A stretch of 8,958 bases of DNA, from contig CAZGUW010000202.1 of NCBI GenBank assembly GCA_964528705.1, positions 1-8,958 on the forward strand, in the 5' to 3' direction. The position numbers and the translations under genes were made by a program. The notes beneath the pieces are model-generated. The model was not told the origin of the DNA, searched no databases, and was given only the letters and a program-made list of their open reading frames with translations. Positions 1 through 5,894 of this stretch are shown one piece after another. The stretch comes from SLRI01 sp964528705. Its GTDB lineage: Bacteria > Pseudomonadota > Alphaproteobacteria > Geminicoccales > Geminicoccaceae. Numbering within the stretch: the stretch's first letter is position 1; every line of letters begins with the position of its first letter.

Positions 1-1078
1 GCTCTACGATACCGGAGAGTTCGAGCGGGTCATGGACACCTGCATGGCCAAGGCCGGCTATGCCGGGATCGAGGAGCGCCGCAAGGCGGCCGCGGCCAAA
101 GGCAAGTATCGCGGCATCGGCATGTGCTACTACATCGAGTCGACCATGGGTGACCCGAGCGAAAGTGCGAAGGTCGAGTTCGCCGAGGATGGCACGGTCG
201 CCGTGCTGGTCGGCACGCAGTCGAACGGCCAGGGCCACGAGACCGCCTATGCCCAGGTGCTGCACGAGAAGCTGGGCGTGCCGTTTGAGCAGATCCGCAT
301 CGTCCAGGGCGACACCGATCGCATCAAGGGTGGTGGCGGCACCGGCGGCTCGCGTTCGCTGACCGCCCAGGGCACCGCCATCAACAGCGCCTCGGACATC
401 GTCATCGAGCGCGGCAAGGCCTATGCGGCGCAGCACTTCGAGACGGCGTCGGCCGACATCCAGTTCAACGAGGGCACGTTCTCGGTCGCCGGCACCGACC
501 GGACCATCGACATCATGTCGCTGGCCCAGAAGGCGCGGACCATGGCCTCGCCGGCCGAGGGCATCGAGGGCGGGCTCGACGCCGAGACGACGATCAAGCT
601 CGATGCCTGGACCTTCCCCAACGGCTGTCACATCGCCGAGGTGGAGATCGACCCGGACACCGGCATCGTCACGATCGCCGACTACAACGTGGTCGACGAT
701 TTCGGCGTGGTGCTGAACCCGATGCTGGTCGAGGGTCAGGTGCATGGCGGCATCGTCCTGGGCATCGGCCAGGCGCTGCTGGAGCACACCGTCTATGACG
801 AGCAGGGTCAGCTCATGACCGGCTCGTTCATGGACTACTGCATGCCGCGCGCCGACGATCTGCCGTCCTTCGACTTCTCGACGGTCGAGGTGCGCTGCGC
901 CAACAACGCCATGGGCGTGAAGGGCTGCGGCGAGGCAGGCTCGGTCGGCTCGCCGGCGGCGGTCATCAACGCCATCGTCGATGCGCTCCAGCCGCTCGGC
1001 ATCACCAATGTCGACATGCCGGCGACGCCCGAGAAGCTTTGGCGCCAGATCCACGACGCCCAGTCGAAGGCGGCGTAG
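1..1078 (+). CDS. Xanthine dehydrogenase/CO dehydrogenase-family molybdopterin-binding large subunit (C-terminal part)
   Basis: This is the C-terminal 358 residues of a molybdenum hydroxylase large subunit. The frame is open from base 2, so the N-terminus lies outside the window and the ATG at 32 is internal. Visible signatures, numbered from that ATG, are the cofactor-binding GTQSNGQGHETAYAQ stretch (61-75), the glycine-rich GGGGTGGSRSLTAQG block (100-114) and KGCGEAGSVGSP near the end, where E301 matches the catalytic glutamate of the family. Family members carry Mo-molybdopterin cytosine dinucleotide and hydroxylate purines, aldehydes or aromatics, or oxidise CO, together with a 2Fe-2S subunit and an FAD subunit. 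Neither partner gene lies downstream, so they would have to be upstream or elsewhere. The active-site loop that separates true CO dehydrogenase (AYRCSFR) from relatives is not in view, so the substrate cannot be assigned. Family placement is secure; specificity is unknown. Confidence 0.93.
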   Translation, partial: LYDTGEFERVMDTCMAKAGYAGIEERRKAAAAKGKYRGIGMCYYIESTMGDPSESAKVEFAEDGTVAVLVGTQSNGQGHETAYAQVLHEKLGVPFEQIRIVQGDTDRIKGGGGTGGSRSLTAQGTAINSASDIVIERGKAYAAQHFETASADIQFNEGTFSVAGTDRTIDIMSLAQKARTMASPAEGIEGGLDAETTIKLDAWTFPNGCHIAEVEIDPDTGIVTIADYNVVDDFGVVLNPMLVEGQVHGGIVLGIGQALLEHTVYDEQGQLMTGSFMDYCMPRADDLPSFDFSTVEVRCANNAMGVKGCGEAGSVGSPAAVINAIVDALQPLGITNVDMPATPEKLWRQIHDAQSKAA

Positions 1079-1099
1079 ACACCGGCTTTCTCCTGGCGG

Positions 1100-1132
1100 A
1101 CCGGCCCCGTCTGCACCGCAGGCGGGGCCGGT
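1100..1132 (+). terminator. GC-rich hairpin terminator between convergent genes
   Basis: Left arm ACCGGCCCCGTCTGC (1100-1114), loop ACC, right arm GCAGGCGGGGCCGGT (1118-1132): 14 of 15 positions pair, and the mismatch is compatible with G-U pairing on one strand. It lies 21 bases after the hydroxylase stop and 22 bases beyond the 3' end of the convergent DUF3500 gene, so it could serve both. The downstream T-tract is poor (TGCGTCTC), so efficiency is uncertain. Confidence 0.75.
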
Positions 1133-1154
1133 TGCGTCTCAGGGGGGGGCGGGC

Positions 1155-2117
1155 TCAGTGGCTGTGCTGGAAATGCCCGCGCAGCAGATCGCGGCCGAAC
1201 TGCGACAGGGGGTTGTGCCAGACCGAGTGGCAGTGGTTGGCGTCGTTCTGGCTGTTCTCATACTCGATGACGAAGCTCGGGCCCTGCAGCCGGTAGTAGT
1301 GGCCGCGACCGGGTGTCGTGGAGCCGGCCCAGGCGAAATGGATGCGGTCCGTCCCGGCATCGCGGATGGCTGTCATCTCGGCGTTGGCGAGCTCGGGCGT
1401 CAGGCGCCCGACATAGAGCTCGACGAGGCGAAGCGCCGCTTCGCGCGAGGGGTCAGGGAGGGCGGCGAGCGCCACGCCTTCAAAGTTGCGCAGGCTCTGC
1501 TCCCGCCCCGGGCCGGTGATGATGTCGCCGGGCGAGCGATCCGCCAGGATGGCCCGGGCGCGGCCGGCTTCATCCAGACCGTGCAGCAGCGCAAAGCCCT
1601 GGTCCGCCTCTTCCGGCAGGGTTCGCAAGCCCGACCGGGGATGGGGCGGCGGCACGGTCGCCCGGTTGGCGCCCATGAAGAGCGGGGTTGGCAGGACCCC
1701 GCGCTCGGGGTCGAGCATGACAGTGAGCGACAGGTGGTGCCCCTCGAAGCGCCAGCCCCAGAGCGCATCGGCCGAGGGCCGGCCGAAGCAGCGAAAGTCG
1801 TAGTTCCCGGGATCACGAAAGGCGGGCCGGCCCTCGATCTCGCCAAGTATGGCTTCCAGCGCCAGGATGGCGCGCGAACGGGCGGCGCCGCTTTCGCTGA
1901 GCGTCAGGTCGACCAGCCGCCAGAGCAGCCGATGCTGGGTCTCGTCCATGGCCTTCAGGGTTAGGCCAGGGCGCGCCCTCGGCACGTAGTGCCAGTCGCC
2001 TATCGCGGCAGGGTCAAGCGGGGCCAGTGCCCGGCTCGCCTGATCGGCCGTCAGCGTCGCAAGTAGCGCCTCGGCGGATTCTGCCATTCTCGCCAGCATC
2101 GGTTCACCATCATCCAT
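1155..2117 (-). CDS. DUF3500 domain-containing protein
   Basis: The 320-residue protein matches what I know of the DUF3500 family along its length. It has WRFEGHHLSL at 122-131, FMGANRA at 147-153, a GLRTLPEEADQGFALLHGLD-type segment near 163-182, YYRLQGPSFVIEYENSQ at 274-290 and a histidine-rich ANHCHSVWHNP motif at 293-303. The ending FGRDLLRGH is also typical. I see no signal peptide or membrane segment, so a cytoplasmic location is inferred. The ATG at 2117 follows AGGCGG at short spacing; ATGs at codons 7 and 11 are alternatives, and the open frame continues upstream of 2117 without resembling the family. The biochemical function of DUF3500 is not established. The clustered His, Cys and Asn residues near the C-terminus would suit metal or ligand binding, which is inference. 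The gene is divergent from the host-attachment gene and convergent with the molybdenum hydroxylase, so it appears monocistronic. Confidence 0.85.
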   Translation of the reverse strand: MDDGEPMLARMAESAEALLATLTADQASRALAPLDPAAIGDWHYVPRARPGLTLKAMDETQHRLLWRLVDLTLSESGAARSRAILALEAILGEIEGRPAFRDPGNYDFRCFGRPSADALWGWRFEGHHLSLTVMLDPERGVLPTPLFMGANRATVPPPHPRSGLRTLPEEADQGFALLHGLDEAGRARAILADRSPGDIITGPGREQSLRNFEGVALAALPDPSREAALRLVELYVGRLTPELANAEMTAIRDAGTDRIHFAWAGSTTPGRGHYYRLQGPSFVIEYENSQNDANHCHSVWHNPLSQFGRDLLRGHFQHSH

Positions 2118-2202
2118 TGCCGCCTGACAGGGCGCAATCTGACCCGATCGGGCGTGGCAGGCCACTCGGAACTTTACCACGCTGCGCCGGGTTCCTCTGC
2201 AG

Positions 2203-2215
2203 GGGGCGTCGCCCC
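2203..2215. other. Perfect GC palindrome in the divergent intergenic region
   Basis: GGGGCG-T-CGCCCC is a perfect dyad 33 bp before the host-attachment start, in the 130 bp between two divergent genes. A second palindrome, CCCGATCGGG, lies at 2143-2152. Either could be an operator, but short GC palindromes are common at this base composition. No convincing -35/-10 pair was found in this spacer. Confidence 0.3.
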
Positions 2216-2247
2216 ACGAATTCGTGCATCGCAACAGGGGGAAGATC

Positions 2248-2706
2248 ATGCCCATCGAACGCAAGACCATCTGGCTGTTCGTCGCCGACGGCGCCCGGGC
2301 GAGTCTCTTCGCCGTCGATCGCCGCGAGCGGCGGCTTGTGCCGCTCGAAGAGTGGGCCGACGATGCGGCGTCCGGCAAGGGCCAGGACCTCATGGCCGAT
2401 CGTCCCGGTCGCACGTTCGACAGTGGCGGGCAGGGGCGCCACGCGATGGAGCCGACGACAGCACCCAAGAGAGTGGCGAAGGAGCGGTTCCTGGCAATGC
2501 TGGCGGATCATCTGAACGCCGGAGCGAAGCGGCAGGCCTTCGACGAGCTGCATCTTGTGGCCGCACCCCGGGCCCTGGGCGAGCTGCGCGAGCAGCTGCA
2601 CCAGACGGTGCTGGAACGGCTCGCCAGCGAGCAGGCGAAGGATCTCACCCCGTTGAGCCATGCAGAGCTGGAGGACACGGTCGGCGGTCACTTCTGGCCG
2701 GCTTGA
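2248..2706 (+). CDS. Host attachment family protein (baeRF-like)
   Basis: The 152-residue protein resembles the family annotated 'protein required for attachment to host cells'. It has an N-terminal strand WLFVADGARASLF (9-21), a conserved DRPGRTFDSGGQGRHAMEP loop (51-69), a helix rich in K/R and A, then FDELHLVAAPRALGELR (98-114) and a DLTPLSHAELED tail. Family members are thought to relate to the bacterial and archaeal eRF1-like (baeRF) fold, which suggests a ribosome- or RNA-linked role; the 'attachment' name comes from plant-associated relatives and may not describe the function here. The ATG at 2248 is chosen because AGGGGGA ends 5 bases upstream and the protein then starts MPIERKTIW; an in-frame GTG at 2224 would add eight residues. 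No signal peptide or membrane segment is seen. No terminator is visible before the phasin gene, so read-through is possible. Confidence 0.82.
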   Translation: MPIERKTIWLFVADGARASLFAVDRRERRLVPLEEWADDAASGKGQDLMADRPGRTFDSGGQGRHAMEPTTAPKRVAKERFLAMLADHLNAGAKRQAFDELHLVAAPRALGELREQLHQTVLERLASEQAKDLTPLSHAELEDTVGGHFWPA

Positions 2707-2757
2707 CAAGCGAACGGTTGTGCGCGGGTGCGCTCTCGCGTCGCAGACCTTTCCTTG

Positions 2758-2766
2758 TGCAGTGCA
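2758..2766. promoter_or_regulatory. Candidate distal PhaR-type operator (TGC-N3-GCA)
   Basis: TGC-AGT-GCA sits just upstream of the proposed phasin promoter. PhaR regulators of alphaproteobacterial polyhydroxyalkanoate genes are described, from memory, as binding CTGC-N3-GCAG-type dyads. The core matches exactly, and the 3' flanking G also fits. A second core lies with its centre 52 bp downstream. No PhaR gene is in the window. Confidence 0.4.
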
Positions 2767-2778
2767 GCATGAAGGGCA

Positions 2779-2806
2779 TTGTGAGCGGCTCCCGATATGC
2801 TATTTA
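2779..2806 (+). promoter_or_regulatory. Putative sigma-70 promoter of the phasin gene
   Basis: TTGTGA (2779-2784) and TATTTA (2801-2806) are separated by 16 bp, in the only clearly AT-rich patch of the surrounding sequence. A start about 7 bases downstream would fall near 2813, inside the proposed proximal operator. The hexamers are imperfect and no start site has been mapped. Confidence 0.5.
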
Positions 2807-2821
2807 TTGTGCATCGCAATA
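2805..2821. promoter_or_regulatory. Candidate proximal operator, 17-bp imperfect palindrome
   Basis: TATTGTG-CAT-CGCAATA pairs at six of seven arm positions. It overlaps the -10 box and the predicted start site, so a bound repressor would block the phasin promoter. It also contains TGC-ATC-GCA (2810-2818), the same TGC-N3-GCA core as the upstream candidate. PhaR as the binding protein is inferred from the downstream phasin gene. Confidence 0.45.
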
Positions 2822-2840
2822 TTCCGCTAGGGAGAGTTCA

Positions 2841-3212
2841 ATGTCCGCCAAGCCTGCTGCCCCGACGCTGCCCAAGTTCGATGTCGATGCCGTGATGGCC
2901 CTGCACAAGGCCAATCTCGACACGCTGGTCGCTGCCCAGAAGATCATGTTCGATCTCGTGCAGACCGTGGCGAAGCGGCAGAGCGAGCTGATGAAGGATG
3001 CCTTCAGCAGCACCGAGAGCATGATGAAGGGCTTCGACAGCAAGAAGCAGCCGCAGGCCTATATGGACGACGCCAAGGTCGTTCTCGAGAAGGCCATGGC
3101 CGAGGCCAAGGAGACCATGGATCTCGGCATGAAGGCGCAGACGGAGGTCGTCGATCTCTTCGTCAAGCGGGCTTCTGCCAATTTCGACGAGGCGAAGTCG
3201 CTCGCCGCGTGA
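2841..3212 (+). CDS. Phasin family protein
   Basis: This 123-residue protein has the phasin (TIGR01841-like) pattern: an N-terminal PKFDVDAVMALHKANLDTLV segment, then amphipathic helices rich in Ala, Lys and Glu with no cysteine and few aromatics (AAQKIMFDLVQTVAKRQ, then QAYMDDAKVVLEKAMAEAKETMDLGMKAQTEVVDLFVKRASANFDEAKSLAA). Phasins coat polyhydroxyalkanoate granules in the cytoplasm and control their number and size. Length is normal for alphaproteobacterial members. The ATG at 2841 follows TAGGGAGAG at good spacing. The gene has its own promoter region and terminator, so it is probably monocistronic, consistent with phasins being highly expressed. No PHA synthase, depolymerase or phaR gene lies nearby, so a granule role is inferred from family membership. 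Confidence 0.9.
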   Translation: MSAKPAAPTLPKFDVDAVMALHKANLDTLVAAQKIMFDLVQTVAKRQSELMKDAFSSTESMMKGFDSKKQPQAYMDDAKVVLEKAMAEAKETMDLGMKAQTEVVDLFVKRASANFDEAKSLAA

Positions 3213-3236
3213 GCTGACAGCTCGTTCGAATCCTTG

Positions 3237-3276
3237 ACGGCCGTCGATGCGTGGCATCGGCGGCCGTTTGCATTTC
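3237..3276 (+). terminator. Rho-independent terminator of the phasin gene
   Basis: Left arm ACGGCCGTCGATGC (3237-3250), loop GTG, right arm GCATCGGCGGCCGT (3254-3267); 13 of 14 positions pair and the remaining one is a U-G wobble. A T-containing stretch, TTGCATTT, follows. It starts 24 bases after the phasin stop and is the best terminator in the window. Confidence 0.8.
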
Positions 3277-3330
3277 CCATATGGCGTGCCGTTACCGTTG
3301 GGGCTTGCGCTGTGCGTCAGGGCGGGCAGG

Positions 3331-3405
3331 ATGGTGAGCCACTTTCCGCGAGACGAGCATGCGCGACATCAAGGACGATCACCTCAACCGCCCGAGCGCG
3401 CGTGA
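3331..3405 (+). other. Small out-of-frame ORF overlapping the LOG gene start
   Basis: An ATG preceded by AGGGCGGG at 8-base spacing opens a 24-codon frame that ends inside the first codons of the LOG-family gene. The peptide (MVSHFPRDEHARHQG and onward) has no recognised similarity. It could be a translated leader or chance. The LOG start itself has only a weak upstream GAGACGAG. Confidence 0.2.
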
Positions 3406-4294
3406 GGATCTCGAGCATGCCCAGGCGGTCGTCCCTTCGCCGCAAAGCGAGGCGGCGAGCTATCGGCTCGCCTTCGCCGATCCGGATTTCCTCCTGCGCG
3501 AGGAGTTGCGGCCGGTGCGGCTGCAGCTGGAGCTGCTCAAGCCCGAGCTCGAGCTGCAGGCGATGCGGGTCGAGTCCACCGTCGTCATCTACGGCAGCGC
3601 CCGCATCGGCGATCCGGTAGAGGCACGAGCAGCCTTGGCCAGCGCCGAAGCCGCGGCGGCCAAGAGCCCGAACGATCCGGCGAGGCAGCGCGAGGTCGAG
3701 AGGTGTCGCCGCGCCGTCGCCCGGTCGCGCTACTACGACGAGGCCAGGCGCTTCGGCCGTCTGGTCACGGAGCACGCTCAGGACGGCCCGGTCCGGGAGT
3801 TCGTGGTGGTCACCGGTGGCGGCCCCGGCATCATGGAGGCAGCCAATCGCGGTGCCGCCGAGGCCGGCGGCGTGTCGATCGGGTTGAACATCACCCTGCC
3901 GCACGAGCAGGCGCCCAATCGTTGGGTGACGCCCGAGCTGTCGTTCCAGTTCCACTACTTTGCCCTGCGCAAGATGCACTTCCTGATGCGGGCGCGGGCG
4001 CTCGTGGTCTTTCCGGGCGGCTTCGGCACGCTGGACGAGCTCTTCGAGTCGCTGTGCCTGATGCAGACGCAGAAGGTCCGGAAGATTCCCGTTCTCCTCT
4101 TCGATCGCGACTACTGGGAGCGGATCGTCGATTTCGACGCGTTGCTGGACGAGGAGGTCGTGAGCGCCAGCGACCTCGAGCTCTTCAGCTTCGTCGACAA
4201 CGCCGAGGATGCCTGGCGCCACATCAAGGAGCATTACGGGCTGATCGCCGGGTCGCCTGACGAAGCCCCCCTGCCGTCGGAAACATCCGCATGA
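3359..4294 (+). CDS. LOG family (TIGR00730) nucleotide 5'-monophosphate phosphoribohydrolase-like protein
   Basis: The 311-residue protein has the Rossmann-type LOG fold: strand VVIYGSARIGDP (75-86), GGGPGIMEAANRGA (153-166), the ALRKMHFLMRARALVVFPGG run (202-221) and the signature PGGFGTLDE (219-227), whose glutamate is catalytic in this family. LOG enzymes release ribose 5-phosphate from cytokinin nucleotides or ordinary purine and pyrimidine NMPs; in bacteria PpnN-type members act in nucleotide salvage and stress. Many such proteins are misnamed lysine decarboxylases. Compared with compact members of about 190 residues there is a 70-residue N-terminal extension (LLREELRPVRLQLELLKPEL, 45-64) and an Ala/Arg-rich insertion at about 87-123. 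The start at 3359 is the first possible one, since an in-frame stop lies at 3335. The stop overlaps the next gene's ATG, indicating translational coupling. Fold is certain; substrate is not. Confidence 0.9.
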   Translation: MRDIKDDHLNRPSAREDLEHAQAVVPSPQSEAASYRLAFADPDFLLREELRPVRLQLELLKPELELQAMRVESTVVIYGSARIGDPVEARAALASAEAAAAKSPNDPARQREVERCRRAVARSRYYDEARRFGRLVTEHAQDGPVREFVVVTGGGPGIMEAANRGAAEAGGVSIGLNITLPHEQAPNRWVTPELSFQFHYFALRKMHFLMRARALVVFPGGFGTLDELFESLCLMQTQKVRKIPVLLFDRDYWERIVDFDALLDEEVVSASDLELFSFVDNAEDAWRHIKEHYGLIAGSPDEAPLPSETSA

Positions 4295-5877
4295 GCATCG
4301 GCCTCGCCTTCCATGGCGCAGCCTCCACCGTCACCGGCTCGTGCTTCCTGCTGGAGACGCCGCGGGGGCGGCTGCTCGTCGATTGCGGCATGTTCCAGGG
4401 CACGAAGACCGTCCGCGAGCTGAACTACAACGACTTTCCGTTCCAGCCCGCCTCAGTCGATGTGCTCCTGCTGACGCATGCGCATATCGACCACAGCGGG
4501 CTCATTCCGAAGCTTGTCCGCAAGGGGTTCACCGGTCCGATCATCGCCACCGAGCCGACCGCCGACCTCCTGGAGTTCATGCTGCCGGACAGCGGCTACA
4601 TCCAGGAGAGCGAGGTCGAGCGGCTGAACCGGCGCAACCGGCAGCGCGGGCGGCCGCAGGTCGAGCCGATCTACACCCAGGCCGACGCGGTCCGGACGCT
4701 GGAGCAGATCCGCACCTGCAGCCTCGGCGAATGGCTCGAGCCTTTGCCCGGGGTGCGGGCGCGCTATTGGAACGCCGGCCATATCCTGGGCTCGGCGTCG
4801 ATCGAGATCGAGGTCGAAAGCGGCGGAGAGCGGCCGCTACGCCTGCTCTTCTCGGGCGACATCGGGCCGGACGAGAAGACCTTCCACGCCACGCCCGAGG
4901 GGCCTGAGGGCGTCGACTACCTGATCGTCGAGAGCACGTACGGCAATCGCGACCGGGAGGAGGTGACCCTCGAGCAGCGGCGGGCAAGGCTCTGCCGCGA
5001 GGTCCAGGAGGCGCTTGCCGCCGGCGGCAACCTGCTCATCCCGGCCTTCGCCGTCGAGCGCACCCAGGAGCTGCTGCAGGTGCTTTCGGCGCTCATCAAG
5101 GCGGGCGAGATCCCGGAGGTGCCGATCTTCATCGACAGCCCGCTGGCCATCAAGGTCACCCAGATCTTCGCCAAGCACGAGGGCGACCTGGAGGACGTGG
5201 GCGGCGAGGGCGATTTCTTCGACGCGCCCTGGTTCCGGTTCACGGAGAGCGTCGAGGAAAGCAAGGCGATCAACAAGGTCAAGGGCGGCGCCATCATCGT
5301 CGCGGCCTCGGGCATGTGCGACGCCGGCCGTATTCGCCATCACCTCAAGGAGCATCTCTGGCGGCGCGACTCGACCGTGCTCTTCGTCGGCTACCAGGCC
5401 CCGGGCTCGCTCGGGCGGATCATCCAGTCGGGTGAGAGACGGGTCCGGATCCATGGCGAGGAGATCAAGGTCGGTGCGCGGATAAGGAGCATCGAGAGCT
5501 TCTCCGCCCATGCCGACCAGGGCGAGCTGATCGCGTGGGTGAAAGCCCGCCTGCCGGTGCGCAAGAGCATCTTTCTGACCCACGGTGAGCCGGACGCGAT
5601 GGTCGAGTTCCGCCAGAGGCTGGCCGAGATCGGTTGCGATCCCGACCATGTCATCGCCCCGGCGCTGGACGACCGGTTCGAGCTCGAGGCCGAGGCGTCG
5701 CCTGTCCGCCACAGTGCCACCCACCGCCTCAGCGAGGATGCCGCGATGGCATCTAGCGACTGGCACAATGCCTATGCACGAATGGTGCTCGATCTCAGCG
5801 GCCGGCTGAAGGAGCTGCCGGACGACAGGGCCCGGACGGCCCTGCTCGAGAAGCTGCGCCGCGCCTTCGAGGGCTGA
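4291..5877 (+). CDS. Metallo-beta-lactamase fold / beta-CASP RNase-like protein
   Basis: The 528-residue protein carries every catalytic motif of the CPSF73/TTHA0252-like RNA-processing nucleases: HAHIDHSG (H63, H65, D67, H68), H164 in NAGHILGSA, D190 in FSGDIG, beta-CASP motif A in VESTYGNR (E214), the ASGMCDAGRIRHHL segment (339-352), motif B H407 in SFSAHAD and motif C H431 in THGEP. These residues bind two zinc ions and cleave RNA in characterised relatives, so an active cytoplasmic RNA endo- or exonuclease is likely. The order of motifs is closer to the short bacterial and archaeal CPSF-like group than to RNase J. Unlike relatives of about 430-460 residues, it has a C-terminal tail from about 465 to 528, ending in charged helices. 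The ATG lies inside the upstream stop (ATGA), with only a weak GGAAA upstream, so translation probably depends on the LOG gene. Confidence 0.92.
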   Translation: MSIGLAFHGAASTVTGSCFLLETPRGRLLVDCGMFQGTKTVRELNYNDFPFQPASVDVLLLTHAHIDHSGLIPKLVRKGFTGPIIATEPTADLLEFMLPDSGYIQESEVERLNRRNRQRGRPQVEPIYTQADAVRTLEQIRTCSLGEWLEPLPGVRARYWNAGHILGSASIEIEVESGGERPLRLLFSGDIGPDEKTFHATPEGPEGVDYLIVESTYGNRDREEVTLEQRRARLCREVQEALAAGGNLLIPAFAVERTQELLQVLSALIKAGEIPEVPIFIDSPLAIKVTQIFAKHEGDLEDVGGEGDFFDAPWFRFTESVEESKAINKVKGGAIIVAASGMCDAGRIRHHLKEHLWRRDSTVLFVGYQAPGSLGRIIQSGERRVRIHGEEIKVGARIRSIESFSAHADQGELIAWVKARLPVRKSIFLTHGEPDAMVEFRQRLAEIGCDPDHVIAPALDDRFELEAEASPVRHSATHRLSEDAAMASSDWHNAYARMVLDLSGRLKELPDDRARTALLEKLRRAFEG

Positions 5878-5894
5878 AGGCTCAGCGAGCCTCG
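5868..5894. terminator. Possible bidirectional hairpin spanning two convergent stop codons
   Basis: CGAGG-GCTGA (5868-5877), loop AGGC, TCAGC (5882-5886), a GAG bulge, then CCTCG (5890-5894) gives ten pairs. The inner stem contains the stop codon of the nuclease gene and, on the other strand, that of aat. There is no T-tract on either side, so termination activity is uncertain, but no other terminator is visible for either transcript. Confidence 0.35.

Noticed and set aside
1..1078. Calling the first gene coxL (CO dehydrogenase)
   Set aside because: The diagnostic active-site loop is outside the window and no coxM or coxS gene is present, so only family-level assignment is justified.
981..1964. 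327-codon plus-strand open frame opposite DUF3500
   Set aside because: It begins inside the hydroxylase gene, crosses the terminator hairpin and is antisense to a recognisable family.
2118..2468. N-terminal extension of the DUF3500 frame up to 2468
   Set aside because: The added sequence is Arg/Ser-rich, does not resemble the family and overlaps the divergent host-attachment gene. The ATG at 2117 with a nearby AGGCGG is a better start.
2704..2709. Perfect TTGACA -35 box at the end of the host-attachment gene
   Set aside because: No -10-like hexamer follows at 15-19 bp; the sequence there is GC-rich.
3268..3298. Possible promoter TTGCAT / TACCGT before the LOG gene
   Set aside because: Spacing is 19 bp, the -10 is poor, and the first hexamer is part of the terminator's T-rich tail.
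3317..4234. 305-codon minus-strand open frame opposite the LOG gene
   Set aside because: It mirrors a clearly identified gene, has low-complexity composition and no recognisable domain or ribosome binding site.
3359..4294. Annotation of the LOG gene as lysine decarboxylase
   Set aside because: PGGFGTLDE and GGGPGIMEA are LOG phosphoribohydrolase motifs; there is no pyridoxal-phosphate lysine or decarboxylase domain.
4837..5766. 309-codon minus-strand open frame opposite the beta-CASP nuclease
   Set aside because: Shadow of a gene with a full motif set; its sequence is repetitive in Leu, Asp, Gly and His and matches no family.
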